The notes under the pieces were generated by a model. It ran no database searches and was not told the DNA's origin. It saw only the letters and a list, made by a program, of their open reading frames with translations. Made by a program: the position numbers and the translations under genes. Below are positions 1-6,274 of a stretch of 19,759 nt of DNA, one piece after another; within the stretch, counting starts at the first letter, position 1, and every line of letters starts with the position of its first letter. The stretch lies in contig DASRNX010000158.1 of the NCBI GenBank assembly GCA_035647175.1, forward strand, positions 1-19,759. The letters run 5' to 3'. The stretch is from UBA3941 sp035647175. GTDB taxonomy: Bacteria > Bacillota > Clostridia > Caldicoprobacterales > UBA3941.

Positions 1-30
1 GTCCTATTTTTTTCGCTAGTATTTTCATAT

Positions 31-60
31 AAAAGGCCCACCCAAGCGGGCAGGCCCTTT
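31..60 (-). terminator. Rho-independent terminator of the FMN-binding lipoprotein gene
   Basis: Two 13-nt arms (31-43 and 48-60) flank the 4-nt loop AAGC. Read on the minus strand they pair along their full length with three G-U wobbles, and the 3' arm ends in TTTT. It lies 26 nt past the stop of the lipoprotein gene. The 30 nt to its left hold nothing I recognise. Confidence 0.8.
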
Positions 61-86
61 ACTGCAATTTAATTTTTATAGAGCGA

Positions 87-569
87 TTATTTGGCTTTTG
101 AGAGAGCATCCTTTACCATATCCACAAATCCGCCAACAATCATAGTTACCCCGGCGACGGTGTCGGTTTTCCCGCCGTCTTTTAATTCAATAGCGTTGAC
201 ATCCTGCTTTTCTATCAAGAACGCCTCCACCTTTTCGGCCTGTTCGTGCCATTCGGCTACGGCATCTCCATGTGCCACCATGCCGTAATCCCCATCCTTG
301 GAAGAAGTTTTCTTGTCCTTACCTCCGTCTTTATGGGTGCTGTTCCAGTCAACGCTGGCGATCTTTCCGTCTTTAACCTCAAGGGTTACATTGTCTTTCC
401 AACCACTCTTCTCGTCAAAGTCTGGCTCTTCCGCCGTGTAGGTGCCATCCTTTAAAGCTGCAGCACCATCGTCCTTTTTGCTATCGTCGCCTTTTTTATC
501 CCCACCGCAACCGGCGAAGACAGAGACAACGAGCATTAACATAAGTAAAATACTAATGACTTTTTTCAT
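87..569 (-). CDS. FMN-binding-domain lipoprotein
   Basis: A 160-residue exported lipoprotein. Residues 1-20 form a signal peptide (KK then a hydrophobic run) ending in the lipobox FAGC, with Cys21 as the lipidated residue. A Lys/Asp/Gly-rich linker (22-40) leads into one FMN_bind-type domain (about 41-158), recognised by DGTYTAEEPDFDEKSGWKD, the AEWHEQAE stretch and DTVAGVTM at 136-143. In FMN_bind proteins the Thr/Ser of the (S/T/A)Gx(S/T) element carries covalently bound FMN added by an ApbE/FmnB-type transferase; here that would be Thr142. Attachment is inferred from the family. The start ATG at 569 has an AGGAGG (578-583 region) at normal spacing. It diverges from the NADH dehydrogenase gene at 1060, so a role in membrane or extracytoplasmic electron transfer is plausible. 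No ApbE gene is in the window. Confidence 0.85.
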   Translation of the reverse strand: MKKVISILLMLMLVVSVFAGCGGDKKGDDSKKDDGAAALKDGTYTAEEPDFDEKSGWKDNVTLEVKDGKIASVDWNSTHKDGGKDKKTSSKDGDYGMVAHGDAVAEWHEQAEKVEAFLIEKQDVNAIELKDGGKTDTVAGVTMIVGGFVDMVKDALSKAK

Positions 570-661
570 ACCTGAGACCTCCTATTATTTAATTAATCAG
601 TCCCTATAATCGTCTCCATTGTTTCGCCAATGTTAGGGGCATGATTTTTATAATTATGCAA

Positions 662-670
662 ATTGTATCA
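662..670 (-). promoter_or_regulatory. Candidate extended -10 promoter for the FMN-binding lipoprotein gene
   Basis: On the minus strand TGATACAAT reads as a TGn extended -10 with hexamer TACAAT (662-667), about 90 nt before the lipoprotein start. The -35 area is only weakly similar to consensus. The call rests on motif and position alone. Confidence 0.3.
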
Positions 671-990
671 CAATGTCCTTGGCTTTTCATAGTCCGAATA
701 TATCCCCATGATCCTTGTTTTGTAGCATTTATCCGTATATATCCAAACTACATCCGCAATACGTAATGTACCATTGAATATATTCGTATATCTGCCCTTT
801 TTGTTTTTAGATTTATCAGATATCCATCTATAATATCTTTTTTTTGTTATAAAATAAACTTATAGCCCAATAATAGGATTTAAGCTGATTTATGTCCTTT
901 TTAACGGGTATCATTTATGTATGTTATGAATAAACAACTGCAGCTATAAAATTTATAGCCACGAAGTTCCATAGAACCGCTGTAACTGTC

Positions 991-1031
991 GTGCCGATAA
1001 ATTTAGTTTCCGTAATGTTTATCTATATAGA
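991..1031 (+). repeat. Dispersed intergenic repeat, copy 1
   Basis: About 35-40 nt, with core GATAAATTTAGTTTCC followed by GTAATGTTTATCTATA, match 18611-18651 with one 1-nt indel and a few substitutions. Both copies are intergenic. Here it lies just before the ribosome binding site of the NADH dehydrogenase gene. At the other copy its left part is the right arm of a large inverted repeat. A possible decayed partner arm (TTAGATTTATCAG) sits at 807-819. Confidence 0.65.
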
Positions 1032-1059
1032 TTCGCATATTTAGGAGGATGGATTCTTT

Positions 1060-2859
1060 ATGTCAAGCAAACACATTATTATACTGGGGGCGGGATACGG
1101 CGGGCTCCAAGCTGCCAAAACCCTCCACAAAAGACTTAGAAAACATGATGATGTCAGGATAACCTTGATAGATCAAAACAATTATCATACATTGCTCACG
1201 GAGCTTCACGAGGTGGCAGGTCATCGCATCGAGCCCAATGGAGTCCAGATATCCATTGAGCATGTTCTGGAATATACTAAAGTGGATTTTGTCAAAGACC
1301 AAATAGTAGGGGCCGACCTAAAAGCCAAAAAGCTCTTCTCCGATGAAACCCAATACGATTTTGATTATCTAATAATCGGGATCGGCAGTGAACCGGCGTA
1401 TTTCAACATAGAGGGTATGGAGGATCATTCTTTCCCGCTATGGTCCTTGGATGATGCGAAGAGGATTCAGCGGCATATCACCCATATGTTTGAACTCGCC
1501 TCCCATGAAGAGGATGCCGACAAGAAGAAGGAGATGTTGACCTTCGTGGTCGGCGGCGGCGGATTTACCGGCGTCGAGATGATGGGCGAACTCATAGAGT
1601 GGGTAAAAACCCTGTGTAAGAAATACGAGATCCCAAGGGAGGATGTGCGGCTTGTTCAGGTGGAGGGGCTCCCGCACCTATGCCCGATTCTGGATTCTAA
1701 GTTGGTGACCAAGGTAGAAAGATATTTACAGAAGAAGGGTGTAGAAGTCCTCACAGATTCCTTTATTACGGGGGTTACGCCCGATAGCCTGACCATAGGA
1801 GAGGCGAAGACCATCCCCACAAGGACCGTCATATGGACCGGCGGCATCAAGGCCAACGCCTTTGTAAAGGATCTTGGTATCTCCCTCGGCAATCGGGATA
1901 GGATCGCCACCAACAGATACCTGCAGACCAAGGAGTATCCATATGTCTATGCCGTCGGGGATAATATGGAGTTTTTTGACGCAGATGACGAGATCCTTCC
2001 GCCCTTGGTAGAGACAGCCGTCCAATCTGCGGATTGTGCAGCTTTTAACATAGCTGCCGATATAAAAGGCGGCGATAAAAAAGGACTAAAGGCCAACCTC
2101 CACGGGGTTATGGTATCTATAGGTTCCTTTTATTCCGTAGCCCAGCTGTCGGGTATGCCCCTTTTAGCGGGTTTTCATGCAACCCTTATAAAGCACCTTG
2201 TAAATATTCATTATCTCTTTGGCATAGGGGGCATAGAGCTTATCTTAGAGTATCTCAGCCATCAGTTTTTCTACAAATCCAGAAGGCCCAACAGGCTTCT
2301 GGAGACGGGAATGGGCCATATACGCCGAAGGAATTTTACCCTCTGGCTGGTGCCCCTTCGCATTTGGCTGGGCGTTATGTGGCTGGTCTCCGGCATTCAA
2401 AAAGTGCAAAATGATTGGCTGGGATCTTGGCCCATGATAGGGCTTACGGGATCCGCAGATGCTACGGCTTCTGCTTCAATCACCCCCCTAATAGGACCTA
2501 ATACCCCAAACTGGTATAAGGCCATTGCAGAGAAGCTGATTATGCCCAACGCCCTATTCTTCCAAAAGGCCATAGTCATGGTAGAAATCGGGCTTGGCAT
2601 CGCCTTTATATTGGGGATTTTCACCTTTATAGCCGGCATAGCCTCCATCGGAATGCATATTAACTTTGCCCTGGGCGCGGGTCTTCCCCAGGCCAACGGG
2701 CTCCCGGACCTCTGGTGGATTATGGCCTCCTTTGCCATGTTCGCAGGGGCAGGAAGAGCCTTTGGTATAGACTATTACCTCATTCCCTTTTTGAGGAATC
2801 AATTGAGATACCTGCAGAGCAATAAGCGGCTTAACATCCTGAAGGGATGGGAGTTATAG
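1060..2859 (+). CDS. Type-II NADH dehydrogenase-like flavoprotein fused to a DoxX-like membrane domain
   Basis: A 599-residue two-part protein. Residues 1-~400 are a Pyr_redox_2/NDH-2 module with an FAD-binding GAGYGG at 10-15 after a beta strand, a second dinucleotide site GGGGFTGVE (165-173) and the FAD-contacting motif YAVGD (297-301) followed by an AVQSA helix. Residues ~427-580 form a hydrophobic multi-helix region resembling DoxX/DoxD (LRIWLGVMWLVSGIQKV, then helices around 503-530 and 550-568). NDH-2 enzymes are monotopic and pass electrons from NADH to quinone; the C-terminal helices would anchor this one and may form part of the quinone or thiol site, which is inference. The start ATG follows AGGAGG (1043-1048) by 11 nt. 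The divergent FMN-binding lipoprotein is a plausible partner. A bidirectional terminator follows at 2911-2947. Plain NDH-2 proteins are about 400 residues, so the extra ~200 residues are a real fusion, with no sign of frameshift. Confidence 0.88.
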   Translation: MSSKHIIILGAGYGGLQAAKTLHKRLRKHDDVRITLIDQNNYHTLLTELHEVAGHRIEPNGVQISIEHVLEYTKVDFVKDQIVGADLKAKKLFSDETQYDFDYLIIGIGSEPAYFNIEGMEDHSFPLWSLDDAKRIQRHITHMFELASHEEDADKKKEMLTFVVGGGGFTGVEMMGELIEWVKTLCKKYEIPREDVRLVQVEGLPHLCPILDSKLVTKVERYLQKKGVEVLTDSFITGVTPDSLTIGEAKTIPTRTVIWTGGIKANAFVKDLGISLGNRDRIATNRYLQTKEYPYVYAVGDNMEFFDADDEILPPLVETAVQSADCAAFNIAADIKGGDKKGLKANLHGVMVSIGSFYSVAQLSGMPLLAGFHATLIKHLVNIHYLFGIGGIELILEYLSHQFFYKSRRPNRLLETGMGHIRRRNFTLWLVPLRIWLGVMWLVSGIQKVQNDWLGSWPMIGLTGSADATASASITPLIGPNTPNWYKAIAEKLIMPNALFFQKAIVMVEIGLGIAFILGIFTFIAGIASIGMHINFALGAGLPQANGLPDLWWIMASFAMFAGAGRAFGIDYYLIPFLRNQLRYLQSNKRLNILKGWEL

Positions 2860-2906
2860 GATTGTGGGAATGGGAATTGTAGCACAAAGAATAATGGGAT
2901 TTATAG
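2847..2906 (+). repeat. Three short direct repeats spanning and following a stop codon
   Basis: ATGGGAGTTATAG (2847-2859), ATGGGAATTGTAG (2870-2882) and ATGGGATTTATAG (2894-2906) are near-identical 13-mers spaced 23 and 24 nt apart. The TAG of the first is the stop codon of the NADH dehydrogenase gene. The second and third share a longer 20-nt match (18 of 20) ending in TAGCACAAA. Confidence 0.7.
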
Positions 2907-2910
2907 CACA

Positions 2911-2947
2911 AAAAGGGATGCTGTTCTTATATTGCAGCATCCCTTTT
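2911..2947. terminator. Bidirectional Rho-independent terminator
   Basis: Perfect 13-bp arms AAAAGGGATGCTG (2911-2923) and CAGCATCCCTTTT (2935-2947) flank an 11-nt loop. The hairpin ends in TTTT on the plus strand and TTTTT on the minus strand. It lies between the plus-strand NADH dehydrogenase gene and the convergent PspC-domain gene, so it can end both transcripts. Confidence 0.85.
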
Positions 2948-3085
2948 ACATGTTAATTTTTATTATTTTCGGCACACCTTCTGTATGCTTATTTAATTCC
3001 GCTATTTGCGGCGGGCCTTTTACATGCCTGTTTATTTCCGTCGTTTTCGATATCCTGTCTATATGCTTATCTATTTTCCGCTATT
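2942..3085. repeat. Degenerate ~75-nt tandem duplication overlapping the 3' end of the PspC gene
   Basis: Blocks CCTTTTACATG (2942 and 3016), TATGCTTAT (2984 and 3062) and CCGCTATT (2999 and 3078) occur in the same order twice, with periods of 74, 78 and 79 nt and similar sequence between them. The right copy covers the last five codons and the stop of the PspC-domain gene; the left copy is non-coding. It looks like a decayed duplication of the gene's 3' end. Confidence 0.65.
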
Positions 3086-3490
3086 CTTCCATGATGAATG
3101 TATCAAAAGAATTCCGATGATGATGATAATTGCGGGCCATAATCCATTCTTTACAAGCCTCCACAGGACGGGAAACATCCCGCTTATAAGCGCCATTATC
3201 CCCACAACTACCAGGACCAGGCCCAGGATAGACATTATTTTGGTCCTGTCTACCGGCGGGAATACCTCTTCGCTGGCGACGGGGTCGTAATCTTGTTCGC
3301 TAAAAGGCTTTTCCGGTATTACAATAGCGCCTATTAAATAGATGAGAAGCCCCGATCCGAAGGTGGGCAACGTCAGCACCGCCCATATAAGCCTTACAAT
3401 CGTCACGTCGATACCAAAATATTCTGCAATACCGCCGCATACGCCCGCCAGCATCCTCTGTTTCCTTGAACGATATAATTTTCTATTCAT
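3071..3490 (-). CDS. PspC-domain membrane protein
   Basis: A 139-residue membrane protein. Residues 1-60 are a PspC domain (LYRSRKQRMLAGVCGGIAEY, then IDVTIVRLIWAVL and a second hydrophobic stretch ending near residue 58). A polar linker (60-83) precedes a C-terminal hydrophobic pair (86-105 and 115-131). PspC-like proteins sense or buffer envelope stress, and in Firmicutes they often carry extra C-terminal membrane segments; the actual role here is not visible. I chose the ATG at 3488-3490 rather than the in-frame ATG three codons earlier (3497-3499). The ribosome binding site AGGGGG (3500-3505) touches the upstream ATG directly but is 9 nt from the chosen one. The stop is TAG. The gene is monocistronic, convergent with the NADH dehydrogenase gene and divergent from the DUF1292 gene. 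Confidence 0.85.
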   Translation of the reverse strand: MNRKLYRSRKQRMLAGVCGGIAEYFGIDVTIVRLIWAVLTLPTFGSGLLIYLIGAIVIPEKPFSEQDYDPVASEEVFPPVDRTKIMSILGLVLVVVGIMALISGMFPVLWRLVKNGLWPAIIIIIGILLIHSSWKNSGK

Positions 3491-3656
3491 AGTTCCCATC
3501 CCCCTGTATTTAATAACCCAACGGGTCCCAGCATTTCTTGGCCCATTGTTCTCTACGCAGTTTTATCATAGGTTTATACCATAATTGGTTTAATTCACAC
3601 GGTTTTGATCAACGCACCGGATAAATCCTAAAGATTTTTTCGCCCTGCCTTAGTCA

Positions 3657-3665
3657 ATTATACCA
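3657..3665 (-). promoter_or_regulatory. Candidate extended -10 promoter for the PspC-domain gene
   Basis: On the minus strand TGGTATAAT is a perfect TGn extended -10 with TATAAT at 3657-3662. No clear -35 is seen. It would give a leader of roughly 160 nt before the start at 3490. Confidence 0.4.
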
Positions 3666-3725
3666 CACTTTTAGCGCCTGAGGACCCCCATGTTTTTGAA
3701 ATTAGCCATGAATTTTAAATAATCG

Positions 3726-3754
3726 TTGCCCCATGTGAAAAGATGGGGTAAAAT
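3726..3754 (+). promoter_or_regulatory. Promoter with operator-like inverted repeat, upstream of the DUF1292 gene
   Basis: TTGCCC (3726-3731) and TAAAAT (3749-3754) are separated by exactly 17 nt, a good sigma-A layout, 43 nt before the DUF1292 start. The spacer and edges carry the inverted repeat CCCCAT (3729-3734) / ATGGGG (3743-3748), which overlaps the -35 and sits between the two boxes where a repressor or activator could bind. Confidence 0.5.
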
Positions 3755-3796
3755 GAGGTTACAATCTTAATTGTTTATGAAAGAGAGGTATTTCTC

Positions 3797-4084
3797 ATGG
3801 AAGAGGAAAGAGATATATTGGTCTTTGTCGATGAGGACGGAGAGGAAATCGAGATGGAGGTTTTGGACTATTTCTATCACGAGGATCAGGAATATGCCCT
3901 GTTAACAACCTATGACGAGGATTGCCAGTGCGAGGACTGCGATTGTGAGGAAAAAGAGCTTTACATAATGAAGGTCGTTTTAGACGGAGATATAGAAGAG
4001 TTTGAACCTGTGGAAGAGGAGAGGATGGAGTCTCTGATACAAGCCGTCGAGGCCCTCTACTACGAGGACGATGAGGAACTTTAA
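3797..4084 (+). CDS. DUF1292 family small acidic protein with a Cys cluster
   Basis: A 95-residue, very acidic cytosolic protein. Its pattern (hydrophobic strand DILVFVDEDGEE, EVLDYF, EYALL, an acidic loop, LYIMKVV, then a C-terminal helix ERMESLIQAVEALYYE) matches DUF1292, a widespread Firmicutes family of unknown function. The central loop carries CQCEDCDC, placing Cys43, 45, 48 and 50 in a CxCxxCxC arrangement that could bind a metal; this is inference. AGAGGT (3784-3789) precedes the ATG by 7 nt. It has its own promoter candidate and is probably expressed alone. In many Firmicutes DUF1292 genes sit beside alaS/ruvX-type genes; that context is absent here. Confidence 0.8.
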   Translation: MEEERDILVFVDEDGEEIEMEVLDYFYHEDQEYALLTTYDEDCQCEDCDCEEKELYIMKVVLDGDIEEFEPVEEERMESLIQAVEALYYEDDEEL

Positions 4085-4225
4085 CCTTTGTCAGGCAGCA
4101 ATGCAATGAACTGAGGCGATAGGCCAATTTAAATAGATAATCCCGTAAGGATGCCTTATACCGCCGGCACCAATATTGCTCGTTATATAAGATGATGTGG
4201 ATAATGGATAAGGAGTGGATATGTT

Positions 4226-5302
4226 ATGCAAAGAACCGATGGTATGAACTATGCACCTAAGGGCAAGCCAAAACCAGTCTGCGAAAAGGGGGATTTTGTC
4301 TTCTCTGCCATAGCCTTGGATCACGGCCACATCTATGGTATGTGCAACGGTCTCACCGAAGCCGGGGGACTTTTAAAATCCGTATATGACCCTGACCCCC
4401 AGAAGGTTGAGGCTTTTTGCGAGGCCTTTCCCGGGGTTAAGGTTGCATCCAGCGAAGAGGAGATTTTAGGCGATAAGGAGGTCATGATGGTGGCCGGCGC
4501 TGCTGTCCCGTCAGAGCGGGCACCCCTTGGCATGAGGGTAATGGATAGCGGCAAGGATTACTTTACGGATAAGACGCCCTTCACCACCCTTGAGCAGCTG
4601 GATTTAGCAAGAGCCAAGGCGGTAAAGACCAATAAAAAATATATGGTATATTATAGCGAGCGGCTCCATACAGAGAGCGGCGTTTTTGCCGGAGAGCTCA
4701 TCAAGGACGGGGCCATTGGCAAGGTGATTCAGGTGCTGGGTCTGGGGCCCCACCGATTAAACGCCCTCGACAGGCCAGGGTGGTTTTTCGAAAAGGAGAA
4801 ATACGGCGGCATCCTCTGCGATATAGGAAGCCATCAAGCGGAGCAGTACCTATACTATGCAGGTGAAAAGGATGCAACCGTAGTCAAAAGCCAGGTTGCC
4901 AACTACGCCCACCCCCAATACCCGGAGCTAGAGGATTTTGGTGAAGCCATGATCCTGGGGGAAAACGGGACCAGCAACTATTTTAGGGTGGACTGGTTTA
5001 CCCCCGACGGCCTGAGATCCTGGGGTGACGGCAGAACAACTATCCTCGGGACCAAGGGATATATTGAGCTTAGAAAATATATAGATATCGCCCGGCATAA
5101 TACCCCGGATCATCTGTTTTTAGTAGATCAAGAGGGAGAGCATTACTTTGACTGTAGCGGCAAGGTGGGATATCCCTTCTTCGGGGAACTAATCTTAGAT
5201 TGCCTAAACCGGACTGAAAACGCAATGACCCAGGAACACGCCTTTAAGGCCGCAGAACTTTGCCTAAAGGCACAAGCTGATGCCGTCAGAATAAGCGGCT
5301 AA
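4226..5302 (+). CDS. Gfo/Idh/MocA family oxidoreductase (ThuB-like)
   Basis: A 358-residue NAD(P)-dependent sugar or polyol dehydrogenase of the Gfo/Idh/MocA family. An N-terminal Rossmann domain starts after a ~22-residue extension: strand FVFSAIAL, then DHGHIYGM in place of the usual GxGxxG. DKTP (115-118) corresponds to the family EKP motif with catalytic-type Lys116, and GGILCDIGSH (194-203) matches the GGxxxDxGxH motif of the active site. The C-terminal half is the substrate-binding alpha/beta domain. AGGAG (4211-4215) lies 10 nt before the ATG at 4226; a second ATG at 4221 is out of frame. The 141 nt separating it from the DUF1292 gene hold no clear terminator or promoter. The gene converges on a ThuA-like gene across a long hairpin. 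ThuA plus a Gfo/Idh dehydrogenase is the known thuAB combination linked to 3-keto-disaccharide metabolism, but the substrate here is unknown. Confidence 0.85.
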   Translation: MQRTDGMNYAPKGKPKPVCEKGDFVFSAIALDHGHIYGMCNGLTEAGGLLKSVYDPDPQKVEAFCEAFPGVKVASSEEEILGDKEVMMVAGAAVPSERAPLGMRVMDSGKDYFTDKTPFTTLEQLDLARAKAVKTNKKYMVYYSERLHTESGVFAGELIKDGAIGKVIQVLGLGPHRLNALDRPGWFFEKEKYGGILCDIGSHQAEQYLYYAGEKDATVVKSQVANYAHPQYPELEDFGEAMILGENGTSNYFRVDWFTPDGLRSWGDGRTTILGTKGYIELRKYIDIARHNTPDHLFLVDQEGEHYFDCSGKVGYPFFGELILDCLNRTENAMTQEHAFKAAELCLKAQADAVRISG

Positions 5303-5316
5303 AACATAAGAATAAG
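5288..5316 (+). repeat. Short direct repeat spanning the Gfo/Idh stop codon
   Basis: AGAATAAG occurs at 5288-5295 (last codons) and 5309-5316 (just downstream), a period of 21 nt with the TAA stop between them. It is short and could be chance; listed because similar repeats occur at other gene ends here. Confidence 0.35.
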
Positions 5317-5321
5317 AGAAA

Positions 5322-5379
5322 AGCACAATGGGACGGTCCTCCTGTGTCATCGGACACAGAAGGACCGTCCCCTTGTGCT
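5322..5379. terminator. Long near-perfect hairpin between convergent genes (REP-like element / probable bidirectional terminator)
   Basis: Two 27-nt arms (5322-5348 and 5353-5379) pair at 25 of 27 positions around the 4-nt loop ATCG. The left arm contains GGGACGGTCCTCCTGTGTC and the outer ends are AGCACAA/TTGTGCT. A further 7-nt pair (ATAAGAA 5306-5312, TTCTTAT 5387-5393) flanks it. It fills the gap between the convergent Gfo/Idh and ThuA genes, so it can end both transcripts, although neither side has a T-run. From memory, hairpins with GGGACGGTyC and TGTGTC are scattered through many clostridial genomes. Confidence 0.7.
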
Positions 5380-5403
5380 GCCTGCGTTCTTATATTCCCC
5401 TAG

Positions 5404-6120
5404 CTAAAACATCTTCCTTAAGTTTTCGTATACCTTTGCGCCCTCTTTTTTGGCTATCTCCTTGCCCTCTGCGGCCCAGATGAAGCCCCTTCGCATGATC
5501 TCTAAAGCAGGCTTTATATCAAAGATATCGGCATGATGGCCTAAGGCGTTATAGAAGACCCGGCCTGCCCCCCACCTCTTGGTCCAGATCTGGGGTACGT
5601 CCACTTCCCCGTTCGTGGCATGGGGGCCGTCCACTACGGGAAATCTTGTGGTAGCCAAAACCTCTATGGAAGGATCCACATGCAGGTAGTATTGTTCACT
5701 CTTTACCGGAAAATCCTCGATCCCCTCAACTATGGGACTAGAGCCCTTCTTTATGTTGATCATGTATTCTACCCCATCGCTTCCGGGATGGGATACCCAG
5801 TTCCCTCCGGTCATAAATTGCCATTGCACACAGTTTCTGAAAGCATCGCACATGCCTCCATGGCATCCCGCAATACCCACTCCTGATGCCACTGCCTCCA
5901 CGACGGGCCACATCTGATCATCGGTAATCTGGCCCATGGTCCACACCGGAACGATCAGATCCAGACCTTTAAGCTTCTCCCCATCCAAAAACGAATCCAA
6001 GGTATCGGACAATTCCACCTGAAACCCCGATTCTTCCAGCAAACCCTTGAAAATGTCGGATACCTGTACCGGCTCATGGCCGTCCCAGCCGCCCTGTACT
6101 ATCAAAGCCTTTTTACTCAC
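5404..6120 (-). CDS. ThuA-like domain protein
   Basis: A 238-residue cytosolic protein of the ThuA family, which has a class-I glutamine amidotransferase-like fold. Visible hallmarks: strand KALIVQGGWDGHEP at the N-terminus, GIAGCHGG (82-89) at the nucleophile-elbow position, EQYYLHVDP (142-150), and GRVFYNALGHHADIF near 186-200, typical of the family's C-terminal half. ThuA proteins act with Gfo/Idh dehydrogenases in use of trehalose-type disaccharides or other glycosides; the exact reaction of this one is unknown. The start is GTG (6118-6120) with AGGAGG at 6128-6133, spacing 7 nt. It is last in the minus-strand run after xylB, 154 nt downstream; the spacer has no clear promoter, so co-transcription is possible. 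It converges with a Gfo/Idh gene. Confidence 0.85.
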   Translation of the reverse strand: MSKKALIVQGGWDGHEPVQVSDIFKGLLEESGFQVELSDTLDSFLDGEKLKGLDLIVPVWTMGQITDDQMWPVVEAVASGVGIAGCHGGMCDAFRNCVQWQFMTGGNWVSHPGSDGVEYMINIKKGSSPIVEGIEDFPVKSEQYYLHVDPSIEVLATTRFPVVDGPHATNGEVDVPQIWTKRWGAGRVFYNALGHHADIFDIKPALEIMRRGFIWAAEGKEIAKKEGAKVYENLRKMF

Positions 6121-6274
6121 AATATAACCTCCTTGAGTTTTTAATGGATTTCCTATAACTTCATCCGTAAAACTTCGGTTTATTATTCATAGTTGGTTTT
6201 TAAAACTCCCGGCTGACCAAATTTTCTTGATGATACCATATTTGACAATTATATATTTGGTGATATCCGGTACA

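Larger units (their letters stand above)
570..1059. other. AT-rich divergent intergenic region
   Basis: This 490-nt region separates the divergent lipoprotein and NADH dehydrogenase genes and contains no convincing gene. It holds the lipoprotein promoter candidate; three degenerate copies of a TCCGnATATATCC-like motif near 691-705, 731-745 and 775-791; a short palindrome GCTATAAA-a-TTTATAGC (943-959) that could be an operator; and a dispersed repeat at about 991-1031. The AGGAGG at 1043-1048 serves the downstream gene. I could not pick a confident plus-strand promoter. Confidence 0.6.

Noticed and set aside
3491..3499. Upstream ATG of the PspC-domain gene (product starting MGTM)
   Set aside because: The only ribosome binding site (AGGGGG) touches this ATG with no spacer; the next in-frame ATG has correct spacing.
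6242..6253. TTGACA on the plus strand and TATAAT on the minus strand between xylB and the ThuA gene
   Set aside because: Neither has a partner box at 16-18 nt, and the TTGACA points against the xylB reading direction. AT-rich chance matches are likely.
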